A stretch of 39,011 bases of DNA from Candidatus Martarchaeota archaeon. GTDB taxonomy: Archaea; Micrarchaeota; Micrarchaeia; Micrarchaeales; Micrarchaeaceae. How positions within the stretch are numbered: position 1 is the stretch's first letter; the number at the start of each line of letters is the position of its first letter. This document shows positions 1 through 8,958 of this stretch, one piece after another. Below the pieces are notes generated by a model, which was not told the DNA's origin, made no database searches, and worked only from the letters and a program-made list of their open reading frames with translations. The position numbers were made by a program, and so were the translations under genes. The stretch lies in the NCBI GenBank assembly GCA_023473255.1, contig JAMCYW010000033.1:1-39011 (forward strand). Direction: 5' to 3'.

Positions 1-22
1 GTATAAGACCTTATAATACTAA

Positions 23-145
23 TTAGCGCTTCTGGGCGTTTCTGTATTCCCTGTATGGATGGACGCATTGATTCTAGGCGCAATAGCGCTCGTTATGCTT
101 GCCCTAGGGGCCTATTCATTCTCCAAGGCAAAGGCTGTCGCATAA
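23..145 (+). pseudogene. Possible ABC-2 permease C-terminal remnant
   Basis: An open frame ends at TAA 143-145 and reads as a hydrophobic segment followed by a short basic tail (LALLGVSVFPVWMDALILG... ending SFSKAKAVA). This looks like the last transmembrane helix of an ABC-2 type exporter permease, where a 'LLG.S.FP.W.D' stretch precedes the final helix. Two in-frame TAA codons (14-16 and 20-22) cut it off from anything upstream, so no intact permease can continue in from the left edge without a frameshift. The only ATG (position 59) would give a 28-residue membrane peptide. Either a decayed gene end or a tiny membrane protein is possible, and the family assignment is tentative. Confidence 0.3.
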
Positions 146-221
146 GCTGGCATGCATTGCGGATTCGGCCAATGTAACAAGCCCTATGAAGAATATGATG
201 CCTTAGGGACCATGAAAGAAA

Positions 222-374
222 ATAACTATTACTTTAAGTGCTTTATAGTTTATAGTAACTTTATAGTTAATTTGCAGTTTTGCGCCAGTGCGCGAACAAA
301 TAACTATAAATAACTATTTATATCTAGTATTTTATAGTAACTTTATAGTAATTTTACAGAAACTTTATACAAAA
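222..374. promoter_or_regulatory. Array of 11-bp phased operator-like repeats
   Basis: An 11-bp unit with core TTTATAGTWAN recurs at helical spacing. Direct copies lie at 249-259, 260-270 and 271-281 (last degenerate), and again at 331-341, 342-352, 353-363 (degenerate) and 364-374 (degenerate, overlapping the TATA box). Copies in the opposite orientation (ATAACTATAAA-like) lie at 300-310 and 310-320, with a further half-copy near 222. The second cluster abuts the predicted core promoter of the AlbA_2/wHTH gene. This is what a cooperative autoregulatory operator would look like. The binding protein is inferred to be the adjacent regulator, and nothing in the sequence proves it. Confidence 0.7.
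363..371 (+). promoter_or_regulatory. TATA box of the AlbA_2 regulator gene
   Basis: The AT-rich element CTTTATACA is centred about 26 nt before the ATG at 393. That spacing suits an archaeal TATA box driving a leaderless mRNA, and it supports ATG 393 over the upstream GTG at 288 used in the ORF track. It sits inside the last unit of the 11-bp repeat array. Confidence 0.5.
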
Positions 375-392
375 CCTGCATGGGTGCATAAG

Positions 393-1787
393 ATGCCGTA
401 TTCAGATGAAGACATAGAACGTTTAATAAGCGAATGGGAAACGCCCACTGTCGAAATAAAGCAAAGTCCAAGCGAAAGGATAGGGAAGACGATATCTGCA
501 TTTGCAAATTCCTTTGGAGGCATCATAGTACTTGGCATAAGCCCGGATAAGAAACCTAAGGGCATAAGCGATACCGATGCCGCTTCAAGGGAAATAAGGG
601 GGCTGATAGAAAAGTGCAGGCCCAAGCCGCACATATATCAGGAATTTGTGCAGTACCGCGGCCTTAAGCTTATAATAATAAAAGTAGAGCCGATACCTTA
701 TTCGGAAACTCCTTGCTTTTTCAACCGCAAATGCTTTATCAGGCAGGGCTCAACGGATCTGGAGCTTTACGGCGATGAACTTGTAGGGTTCCTCAAGAAC
801 AGGACTTTATTGGATTTTGAGGAACTGAGAAGCAGGATAAGGATAGACGAACTGGACAAGCGCGCTGTGGCCCGGATTCTAGCCTCTAGGAATACTTCCG
901 CCGAAATTCCCGAAATAAATACAGAGGAAGACATGAAAAAGCTGCTTTTCGGCCTCAGGGCGGCGAACTACAACGGCGACTTTTACTTGAAGAATGTCGC
1001 CGCAATGTTCTTCGCGAAGGAGCCTGAGCGATTCGTGCCCAACCTGGAAATAAGGGTAGTGAAATATAAGGGCAAAGAGGCAATGCTTGAAGAGCTTGAA
1101 TTTGACAAGCGCATAAGCGGCACGGTGCCTGAACTCATAGAAAAAGCATTCGCTACTCTTAAGGATCTTGTTGGCATGAGGTTTATTACTGAAGGCTTGG
1201 AAAGAATCAGCGCTCCGGAATACCCAGATAAAGTGCTCAGGGAGGTAATAACTAACGCTGTGGGCCATAGGGACTATTTTGATTCCAATTATGTACTTGC
1301 AGAGGTATATCTGGACAGGCTGCAGGTAACAAATCCTGGCGGATTGCTGCAGGGGCAAACAATATTGAATTTCTATAATATGCCCAAGCACAGAAACCCG
1401 CTGGTATACCAGTTTCTGCACGATTTGAAGTATGGGGAGGGCTTGGGCACCGGAGTTAAACGAGTAATAAAGTACATGAGAGAGGCAAACCTCCCGGATC
1501 CTGAGTTTCACAATCTAGGCAACTCATTCAGGGTAATCCTATATGGCGTATCCAGCTCGAAAACGAAAAAACCTTTCAATCAAATAAACAAGCGCCAGGC
1601 CGAAGCCCTGAGCTTCCTTAGGGCCAATAAGAGCTTCAATGCCAGGGATTATGCCAAGCTTGTCGGGATTTCGCAACCTACTGCAATTAAAGACCTGAAC
1701 GAGCTAATAGCGCAAGGCCTTGTGCGCAGAATAGGCAAGTTTAGGGGAGCATACTATGTCCTTGGAGATCAAAATGCCGAGCAATAA
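393..1787 (+). CDS. AlbA_2 / GHKL-ATPase / wHTH transcriptional regulator
   Basis: A 464-aa protein of the COG2865-like family. An N-terminal Schlafen-type AlbA_2 domain spans about residues 15-125 (VEIKQSPSE, then FANSFGGIIVLGI, ending near RQGSTDLEL). A GHKL/HATPase-like module follows at about 280-365 (REVITNAVGHRDY, VTNPGGLL, GEGLGTGVKRVI). A winged helix-turn-helix ends the protein at about 400-450 (ISQPTAIKDLNEL). Family members are predicted transcriptional regulators, often accessory genes. ATG 393 is preferred because the extra 35 residues from GTG 288 are low-complexity and would be encoded by the repeat array itself. It has no operon partner downstream. Autoregulation through the repeats is inferred. 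Confidence 0.85.
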   Translation: MPYSDEDIERLISEWETPTVEIKQSPSERIGKTISAFANSFGGIIVLGISPDKKPKGISDTDAASREIRGLIEKCRPKPHIYQEFVQYRGLKLIIIKVEPIPYSETPCFFNRKCFIRQGSTDLELYGDELVGFLKNRTLLDFEELRSRIRIDELDKRAVARILASRNTSAEIPEINTEEDMKKLLFGLRAANYNGDFYLKNVAAMFFAKEPERFVPNLEIRVVKYKGKEAMLEELEFDKRISGTVPELIEKAFATLKDLVGMRFITEGLERISAPEYPDKVLREVITNAVGHRDYFDSNYVLAEVYLDRLQVTNPGGLLQGQTILNFYNMPKHRNPLVYQFLHDLKYGEGLGTGVKRVIKYMREANLPDPEFHNLGNSFRVILYGVSSSKTKKPFNQINKRQAEALSFLRANKSFNARDYAKLVGISQPTAIKDLNELIAQGLVRRIGKFRGAYYVLGDQNAEQ

Positions 1788-1978
1788 GACCAAGCTCTTG
1801 GCAAGAACTGCTCTTGCAGATTGCGATATGCCTATGTTATGCTTTGGCTGATTCTGCACTGCGCAGCAAACCCAATGAAGAAGCCCTTACCTCATTTCAA
1901 TAGCGGGCATAAAATATTGAATAGGGGATTAAATAGTCGGCCGGCAAGGAATAATAATGTTAAAGCATAATCACCTGC

Positions 1979-2233
1979 ATGGAAGCATATTACATCATTG
2001 GGCTTGCCGGAAGCATACTCGTTACAATAGCGTATGTGCCACAAACCTTAAAAACTGTCTTGACAAAGCACACCAAAGACCTGTCACTTGCGTGGCTTCT
2101 CATACTTGCGGTTGGTTTATTCATGTATTCGGCATACGGCATCTGGATAAGCTCAATACCTGTGATATTTTCAAGCGGGTTTGGATTCATACTGGTTTTT
2201 ATACTACTTATATACAAACTGAGATACGGATAG
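1979..2233 (+). CDS. SemiSWEET-like sugar transporter
   Basis: An 84-aa integral membrane protein with three predicted helices, the size of a SemiSWEET protomer (a half-transporter that works as a dimer). The family signature is visible: a first helix ending in AYVPQTLKTV (PQ-loop), the linker TKHTKDLSLAWL, a second helix with MYSAYGIW, then SIPVIFSSGFGFILVF and a short basic end. SWEET/SemiSWEET proteins facilitate passive sugar diffusion across the membrane; the substrate here is unknown. An AT-rich GATTAAATAG element lies about 45 nt upstream and could be its promoter. It is convergent with the giant surface-protein gene. The overlapping ORF 1957-2247 in another frame is a shadow. Confidence 0.8.
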   Translation: MEAYYIIGLAGSILVTIAYVPQTLKTVLTKHTKDLSLAWLLILAVGLFMYSAYGIWISSIPVIFSSGFGFILVFILLIYKLRYG

Positions 2234-2281
2234 CATCTGCCTTATAGATGAATGTTGCATATGCCAATGTTTCAAATGGCA

Positions 2282-5200
2282 TCAGCAGCTGTTCTCTATT
2301 GTTATATCCTGCGAATACGTGCCTGAAGGCGCGCCTCCAGGTATGCCAACACCGAAGTATATGCTGTTGCTCGAGCCCGAAGAAACCAGTATGGATGTGT
2401 TGTATGCCACGGGCGAAAGCCTGTTGGCAGGGAAGGCAACGCCAGCAGTCGGAGCCCAAGTAGTGTTGCTAACGCCAAAGCTTTGCGGCCCTATCCAGTT
2501 GCCCCCATAAACAAGCATGTATGCATTCGCGTTGCCTATATTATTGTCTGTTACTGAATAGGTTGTTGCAGTATTGCTGCCCGCATACATGCTGCGAAAT
2601 TCTATTGAATTCGGCGCAAGTGATATGGTGCACGCTTTTACCGAGGCAAATGTTATTGCAGTCGCATTTCCTGCACTCAAATACCCAGTAGAAGGGCTTG
2701 GTACATAAGTTGTACCGCTAACTATCTGGTTTGCAACTGTAAATAGGTAATTGCCAGGCAGGGTTGAAAACGAGATTGTGTTTGTCGACGAGGAGTTTAG
2801 CACATTATTATATATCACATTCCATGTAGTTGAGCTTGGCAATCCGCTCTCAGTGAACGTGCTTATGCCATTCCACGTTGCGGTTAATATTCCGTTGCCC
2901 GTAGCAGTTATTATAGTGTTCTGGGAAATTGCATTGCTTATTGTTATATTGGCGTTCGATGCCGTCCATCCATCGAAGACAAAATTCGATGATGCTGGGG
3001 CTATTGCATTTGCAGTAGTCTGTCCTATAAGTATTACATCGCTGCGATCAGATGAGGAGGTACCATTTATCACCATAGAAGCTGTTGAAGGCACATCGTC
3101 CAGATTTACATAGTTTGGAGGGAATATGTATGCACCTATTTCTGCCTTGCCAGCAGCGTTCGATACTGTTACGCTAGCAGTGTAAGAGCCTGCAGCAAGA
3201 GAGGTGCACACTGCCACATATGCAGATTCATAAGTATCTGCACCTGTCACTTTTTCCAGTTTTTTGCAGCCCGATGGTATTACAGGCGCGCCGGAAAAGC
3301 CATAATCTCCTGCGCTTATCATTATAGCAACAAGCGATCCCGGCTCAGTAACATTAAACGTAAGGGAAACCGAACCTTTGCCAGTTGAATCCTGGAGCGT
3401 ATACGTTGTATCATTTATGCCAAATATTGCCTCCGCTAGATCTGGATTGCTTGTTGTTTCTGTGCACCCGTTTACCGTCTGGTGGCCTATGTATGCATAA
3501 TCTCCTGCAGCATATTGGTCAACAGTGCCTGACGTATATGTTACAGCCCCATTGCCTGCGCCACCTGCACATAAATAAAAGGCGTACGTTGAAGAAGTAG
3601 ATACAGTAAGGGGCGAGGTAGTGCTTATTCCTGCATTGGCCGCATAATTTGCTATCGTTTTCGGCGGCGGAGGTTCTATGCTGAATGATTTTATTATATT
3701 CGCACTTGTATAGTTGCCGTTGCCCTGCGTTTCAGCAGTTACTACATAATTGCCTATTTCTGGGCCGACCTGCACGCTAGTCTGCGTGTTTGAAGTGGCA
3801 ACCAGCGCATTGTTAACATATAGGTCCAAAGGAAGCTGATTGTCATACGTTAATATATTTGCAGTAACTGTTGCCGTGTTGCCGTTGTAGAAGAAACTTG
3901 AAGGGAAGTTCGGCAGGGATATTGCTGGTGACGCCTTGGAAACGGTTAAATCAACTGTTGTAGACTCGAGGGTGTTTGTATCTAGGGCGTTAAGCGTATA
4001 CGTATCTACAGAAACGACAGGAAAGGCATAGCTCAGAGAGCTTTCTGTAGGCCCTGCAACTATGTTTGATGGCCCGAAGATGCCTCCCGATACATTAAGT
4101 TCTATATAGTCTGATGATGGTATGGCGTTTGCAGTAACTAAATCAGTATTGCCATATGCTTCTGGGTTCTTGCTTACCAGCAATGCTGGTTTTCCTTCAA
4201 GTGTGAAATTTATGTTGGTTATCTTGCCTGTCGAGGCGCTGCCTGAATTCGGAACTGGCACATATTTGTTTCCATTTATTATCTGATTCGATATGCTAAA
4301 CTGATATGTACCCGGAGCATTAACAAAGCTTATTGTATTAGCCGAAGAGCTTGCCAGCGCTCCATCATATATGACATTCCAGGTGAATGGCGCAGGCAAC
4401 CCGGTTTCAAGGAAAGTGGAGGTTTCATTTTCCCACGTTGCTGTTACCGTTCCGTTGCCTATTACAGTTAGAGTTGTGCTAGGGTCTAATGCGTTTGCGA
4501 CCGTGAGATTTAAGGAATTGCTGGAGAGCCATGAGTTGAACACCCAGTTGCCAGTTGATGGTAGGTTGGCAGTTATTGCATTGGTGCCTATGACCTGCAT
4601 AGCTTGGCCATTTGCATATGTATTGCCGTTGGTAGTTATTGTTGCTGTTGACGGATTGTCATCTAGAATAACATTTCCCGGCGGGAATACATAAGCTGCC
4701 ACGGCCATCGAAGTATCTGTAGTGTTGGCGTCGCTTGCGTCGACTATGTAATTACCGACCAACTGATTTTGGCAGACGCCAACAAAGGAATTGCTGTAAT
4801 TGCCGTAATATGTATTTGATGTGCATCCGGTTGGCGGGGTTACGGATTCGCCACCGGTATAACCTCCACCCTCCATTATCACGGTAAACGAGTTTGACGT
4901 AGTAACACTGTATGATAAAGATACACTGCCGGTATCTTCAGCAGAGGCAGTGTACAGCTTGTATTTAGTTGCATTTACTCCTATACCTGCAATAGTCATT
5001 CCATAGTAAGCAGCATTTGCCATTGTTGCGGTGCATGTGTTGCTTGTCTGATGCCCGACAGATGCATTTACTAAGTCGCTGCTAAATGCTATCCCCGGGG
5101 GCGCATTAACGTCGCTAGTCCAGGATGGTGCAGGAGTGGAGTTTATGGATACTGAAGCTCCAGCACTGCATAGATATAACTTATATCCGCTAGGTAAAGG

Positions 5201-6703
5201 AACACTTACGGTTAGAGAACTGCCGGAATTGCTGTGCGCTCCATCTTGAGTATACGAAACTAAGTAAGTGGATAGAGAGTCGGACAATGCACTGAAGTAA
5301 TATTCTGTAGAGTTGGAGCCAGTCAATGATGTTTGCAGTGGCACCCAAGTCTCATTTGCAACAATATATTTGTATAAAGTTATTTGTTGCGGGAACAGTC
5401 CTGCATTATTTATCCATGTCTTGCTAACAGAAAAATTGTACTCTGCGCCAATCACCTCAGAATCGCTCAAGGTACTATTCACTATGAACTCCAGATATGC
5501 TTGCTTTTTGAAGTTATGCACATGCACAGGATTAAGCACGAGCGATACATTTGTAGTCAATGCATTCTCGTTTTTAGCTGACTCCACCACTATGCTAGAG
5601 AGCATAGTTTTTGGGTTTACTAACAGCGGCGACCTAGCGTATTGCGGCATTAATGAAGAATAAGAAACGATAGTATTGCCTATGATTGCAGAATATAAAT
5701 TAGTCTCTACAGTTCTTGTAGAGATAATTCCTTGCGTAGTATTCTCATATGCAAGTATAACATTTTCGGCAAAAACGCTCTTTGCATCATTGAAGATCTC
5801 AATCCCTTTAGGCAAAGGGATTTTGTTTATGTCGCTGATATTGGTATGATTTGCATATGCTGCTTCGACAATGCTAAATATGCCAGGGATGGTCTTTTTT
5901 GGCCTGTTTTGGGTCACATTATCTAACTGCTTCTTGAGTTTGCTTATTAATACCTGATAGTTTTGCATTCCGGCAGCTATACTGCTGTCATTCAAGATGG
6001 TTGTGTTAGATGCATTGATGAGAATATTTGTTATTTTCTCTGGTTTGGCAGTATAATTAATGCTCTTTGCTATTTTTACATCTGATGAATCAGTTACTAT
6101 TACATTTGCGATGAAGTTGCCTGCGCCAAATGTGTTGCTCTGGTTGAAAGAGAAGGTGTTAGACGATAAGCTGCTTAAGTATATCGCATTTGCTATCACA
6201 GATCCAGTGCCATTATAAATTGAGTAATCGTATGCAAACGGAGCAGCTCCGCCCTTTACATTAACAGTTATACTTTGCTCCTGCCCTATCATTATGCTGT
6301 TGAACTTCAGAAGCGTGCTGTTGAACGATAACATAGGAGTAACATTAAACAGGACATTCTGCGACACTGTTTGATTGGAAACAGAATTGCTCTGTAATGA
6401 CACGTTCGCATAGAACTGCCCGGCACTCAATGCGTTCCAGCCAAATGTTGCGCTGCCATTGGTCGTATAAATCGAAGTAGAGTTAATAATGGAACCTGAT
6501 TTGTTTATTATGTTGAAGGTATAGCTGCTAGGCACTCCACCGATGGCGTTCGCTGTAATTGTCTCCGTATGCCCCACGTCTATCTGGCTATGCCCTACAG
6601 ACAAGCCCAGCGAAAGAGCGCCGGCAAAGGCTATGAACATAGAGAATAATACAACAAATCCAAAAGCTGCCGGGGCATTTAGCAATGCTGAATTTTTATT
6701 CAT
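2282..6703 (-). CDS. Giant secreted/cell-surface repeat protein
   Basis: A 1473-aa protein from ATG 6703. The ORF-track start 24 codons earlier adds a hydrophilic leader before the real hydrophobic signal/anchor (about residues 12-34). The body is Ser/Thr/Asn-rich with many NxS/T sequons and almost no charge, typical of an exported archaeal glycoprotein. A PGF-pre-PGF-like segment lies at about 415-480 (SVSKTWINNAG, TLYKYIVANETW). Two copies of a roughly 300-aa module follow (about 515-840 and 1020-1360), each with GHQT..C, YxFPPxxVxLDDxPSTA, an InlB-B-like GTVTATW stretch and a Thermoplasmatales-style ETGLP/ESGLP..TWNVIY repeat. The last ~120 residues are a Cys-bracketed beta domain shared with the 329-aa protein at 9778. 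It is divergent from the 698-aa gene. S-layer, adhesin or filament roles are all possible. Confidence 0.8.
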   Translation of the reverse strand: MNKNSALLNAPAAFGFVVLFSMFIAFAGALSLGLSVGHSQIDVGHTETITANAIGGVPSSYTFNIINKSGSIINSTSIYTTNGSATFGWNALSAGQFYANVSLQSNSVSNQTVSQNVLFNVTPMLSFNSTLLKFNSIMIGQEQSITVNVKGGAAPFAYDYSIYNGTGSVIANAIYLSSLSSNTFSFNQSNTFGAGNFIANVIVTDSSDVKIAKSINYTAKPEKITNILINASNTTILNDSSIAAGMQNYQVLISKLKKQLDNVTQNRPKKTIPGIFSIVEAAYANHTNISDINKIPLPKGIEIFNDAKSVFAENVILAYENTTQGIISTRTVETNLYSAIIGNTIVSYSSLMPQYARSPLLVNPKTMLSSIVVESAKNENALTTNVSLVLNPVHVHNFKKQAYLEFIVNSTLSDSEVIGAEYNFSVSKTWINNAGLFPQQITLYKYIVANETWVPLQTSLTGSNSTEYYFSALSDSLSTYLVSYTQDGAHSNSGSSLTVSVPLPSGYKLYLCSAGASVSINSTPAPSWTSDVNAPPGIAFSSDLVNASVGHQTSNTCTATMANAAYYGMTIAGIGVNATKYKLYTASAEDTGSVSLSYSVTTSNSFTVIMEGGGYTGGESVTPPTGCTSNTYYGNYSNSFVGVCQNQLVGNYIVDASDANTTDTSMAVAAYVFPPGNVILDDNPSTATITTNGNTYANGQAMQVIGTNAITANLPSTGNWVFNSWLSSNSLNLTVANALDPSTTLTVIGNGTVTATWENETSTFLETGLPAPFTWNVIYDGALASSSANTISFVNAPGTYQFSISNQIINGNKYVPVPNSGSASTGKITNINFTLEGKPALLVSKNPEAYGNTDLVTANAIPSSDYIELNVSGGIFGPSNIVAGPTESSLSYAFPVVSVDTYTLNALDTNTLESTTVDLTVSKASPAISLPNFPSSFFYNGNTATVTANILTYDNQLPLDLYVNNALVATSNTQTSVQVGPEIGNYVVTAETQGNGNYTSANIIKSFSIEPPPPKTIANYAANAGISTTSPLTVSTSSTYAFYLCAGGAGNGAVTYTSGTVDQYAAGDYAYIGHQTVNGCTETTSNPDLAEAIFGINDTTYTLQDSTGKGSVSLTFNVTEPGSLVAIMISAGDYGFSGAPVIPSGCKKLEKVTGADTYESAYVAVCTSLAAGSYTASVTVSNAAGKAEIGAYIFPPNYVNLDDVPSTASMVINGTSSSDRSDVILIGQTTANAIAPASSNFVFDGWTASNANITISNAISQNTIITATGNGILTATWNGISTFTESGLPSSTTWNVIYNNVLNSSSTNTISFSTLPGNYLFTVANQIVSGTTYVPSPSTGYLSAGNATAITFASVKACTISLAPNSIEFRSMYAGSNTATTYSVTDNNIGNANAYMLVYGGNWIGPQSFGVSNTTWAPTAGVAFPANRLSPVAYNTSILVSSGSSNSIYFGVGIPGGAPSGTYSQDITIENSC

Positions 6704-6835
6704 GCTTTCAGTTGTGTATTTAACACCAAAGGATAAATAAATATCGCAATGCTTATTTGATGCAGAAGATTGCATGATTTGGAAGCATGCTTGCAGAATT
6801 CAGGCGCATACAAAATCTTTTAGCCGTTTATTACC

Positions 6836-6844
6836 ATTTAAAAG
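6836..6844 (+). promoter_or_regulatory. TATA box of the 698-aa surface gene
   Basis: ATTTAAAAG is centred about 22 nt before ATG 6862. The spacing fits a leaderless archaeal transcript and supports 6862 over the upstream in-frame ATG at 6787 in the ORF track. Confidence 0.45.
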
Positions 6845-6861
6845 CAGGCAGTGTGAGCTTT

Positions 6862-8958
6862 ATGCGCATATTGTATTATACAGCATTGGCATGTATACTG
6901 ACGTCATTAGCGATAGTTGCACTGCCGTATTTTTATGCATCGCCTTTGCCCAATTCGACATCGCTCGCGGCTAGCGTAAGCGTGGCATGCCCGTTCTACC
7001 TAAAATTTAATATACCGCCCTCGTATATACGCGGATTTAATGCAATTTTCAACTATACTGCCTACCCGCTGGAGAACTGCAGCCTGCCTTCTGCGTCAGG
7101 TTACTTCCAAGCAGTCAACAGCAGCGGCAACATTTCTATCAACAATAGCATAAGCAGCGTGTCTATAACGAACTCAATAAGAAATCACAACGTATCAATC
7201 GGAAATCTGACGCTTCCCAGAGGGCTATATACTGCACATATAAATCTTGATGATATCAGCACAAATTCCAGCAGTCAGGAATTTGCCGTGCTGCTACCTC
7301 CAGACATTATAATCATGGCGCATTTGATAAACCCTATAAACCAATATTCCATACAAACTGTATATATTAACTATACAAACATAGGGAATTTAACGGCTTT
7401 GAATGCATCGCTAAATGTGCACATAACTGGCCCAGTAAATCTGACATTGGATCGCAGCGTTGGCAATATAAGCACGAGCTCAGAGAATATATCCATAACG
7501 CTGCCGCAGAATGCAACCTCAAAACTAGGCGCTTATGCCCTAGAGGTCAATTTTACATACACCTTGCAAGGAAAGATATACCACTCTGCAAATTCACCTC
7601 TGCAATATACAGTTGTAGCGCCTCCAGTTTCTACCAAGCCTAGGGGTGCACCAATATCTAGCATAGTAACTCCAGTATATCCAATACCGTCGCTTAGTTT
7701 CACGTCAATGCCATTATACCTGACATTGCTGCAGGGAGGCTCGGCAACTTCATCAATAAGCTTGCTTAATACTGGCAACCTCGCTGAAATACTGAACATA
7801 AGCATCCCAAGGCAATTCTCCAGCATGTTAACCCTTTCATCAACCAACGTCACTCTGGCCCCCCACCAGAGCCTCAGCGACAGCATGTACCTGAATGTAA
7901 ATTCCACCCTTCCTGCATCTACATACATAATTCCGATAATGATAAACATAACTGCGCCATCTGGGCTAACAAGCACATACAAGGAATTCATTACATTAGA
8001 TGTTGCAGCTTCTGCGCCAGGCGAGCCTAGCGCTGACAGCCAGCTATATCTTGAGAACAACACGCATACCGCATACGGCATAGCGGAAATAACAGCGCCC
8101 AGCAATACGCAGCTTGATAACGCCACTATAGATACCATTATACCGATATATGCAACAAACAGCATGCAGAACATAAACGCATACGGCCTGCCAAACAAGA
8201 TCATAACGACCAACGCAGGATACGAAATACAGTGGTCGGTAAGCCATCTGCCTGAAGGGGAAAGCACATATGGGTACTACGGAATAAGAAGCGTAACGAA
8301 CCCACAGGCTCTTATGGCTGCTGAGCAATCCGTATCTTTTTACAGCCCTTCCGTTCAGCCTAAGTTCCTGAACGTGCTCTCAATCGATGTGCCGACTTTC
8401 TACGCCAATTCCATAAATAACATAACAGTCAATGTGCTTTATACTGGCAGCGCAGCGCAGGATGTCAGCTTGAGCTTATCTGGCCCCATAACTCAGAGAT
8501 TGGAGAACCCGAACGTACTGATAAACGCAACCCCCAACCAGGTGATAAGCTCGAACTTCCACATAAAGACGGGCAACTTCACAGGCACGCTGCTTCTTTA
8601 CCTGCATATATCGACTTTTGGAGAGAGCCTGAACTATTCATTGCCTGCGTTGGTCATGCCATTATCGACGAATGCAGCAAAGCCTCCGACCCATGCACCA
8701 ACTACCACATATGCAGTATTTAAAGGTTTTATTTCATATATAAATGCAAATATACACATGATTGCATATGCAGCTGCCATAATAGTTGTAATTGTTGCTT
8801 TGGCTGCTGCATCCAAGCGCTCGCATAAGAGGTACATGCAGAGATATAGCAAAGAGAGGGCAAAGCAGCTCGTAGAATTGCGCGAGCACATAAAAAGAGG
8901 TTATGACAGTGAAACCGTATATAATAAGAATCGCATCGCAAAAAGGAGGCGTGGGTAA
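6862..8958 (+). CDS. Membrane-anchored surface protein with Ig-like domains
   Basis: A 698-aa protein beginning with a hydrophobic helix (MRILYYTALACILTSLAIVA), then a long Asn/Ser/Thr-rich ectodomain with many sequons. The middle carries NEW3/CARDB-like beta repeats, seen as SASSISLLNTGNLAEILNI-type segments and PASTYIIPIMINITAPSG. It ends with a transmembrane helix (MIAYAAAIIVVIVALAAA) and a strongly basic cytoplasmic tail of about 50 residues (SKRSHKRYMQRYSKERAK... KNRIAKRRRG). It is therefore probably a type I surface protein anchored by its C-terminus. Its last 56 bases overlap the MinD-like gene in another frame, pointing to translational coupling. No enzymatic motif was seen; role unknown. 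Confidence 0.8.
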   Translation: MRILYYTALACILTSLAIVALPYFYASPLPNSTSLAASVSVACPFYLKFNIPPSYIRGFNAIFNYTAYPLENCSLPSASGYFQAVNSSGNISINNSISSVSITNSIRNHNVSIGNLTLPRGLYTAHINLDDISTNSSSQEFAVLLPPDIIIMAHLINPINQYSIQTVYINYTNIGNLTALNASLNVHITGPVNLTLDRSVGNISTSSENISITLPQNATSKLGAYALEVNFTYTLQGKIYHSANSPLQYTVVAPPVSTKPRGAPISSIVTPVYPIPSLSFTSMPLYLTLLQGGSATSSISLLNTGNLAEILNISIPRQFSSMLTLSSTNVTLAPHQSLSDSMYLNVNSTLPASTYIIPIMINITAPSGLTSTYKEFITLDVAASAPGEPSADSQLYLENNTHTAYGIAEITAPSNTQLDNATIDTIIPIYATNSMQNINAYGLPNKIITTNAGYEIQWSVSHLPEGESTYGYYGIRSVTNPQALMAAEQSVSFYSPSVQPKFLNVLSIDVPTFYANSINNITVNVLYTGSAAQDVSLSLSGPITQRLENPNVLINATPNQVISSNFHIKTGNFTGTLLLYLHISTFGESLNYSLPALVMPLSTNAAKPPTHAPTTTYAVFKGFISYINANIHMIAYAAAIIVVIVALAAASKRSHKRYMQRYSKERAKQLVELREHIKRGYDSETVYNKNRIAKRRRG

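Noticed and set aside
288-392. GTG-initiated N-terminal extension of the AlbA_2 protein
   Set aside because: Encoded by the AT-rich 11-bp repeat array, low complexity, and a TATA-like box lies 26 nt before ATG 393.
879-1511. 210-aa minus-strand ORF
   Set aside because: Antisense shadow of the AlbA_2 gene; no recognisable domain.
7533-8267. 244-aa minus-strand ORF
   Set aside because: Antisense to the 698-aa surface gene; composition looks like a reading-frame shadow.
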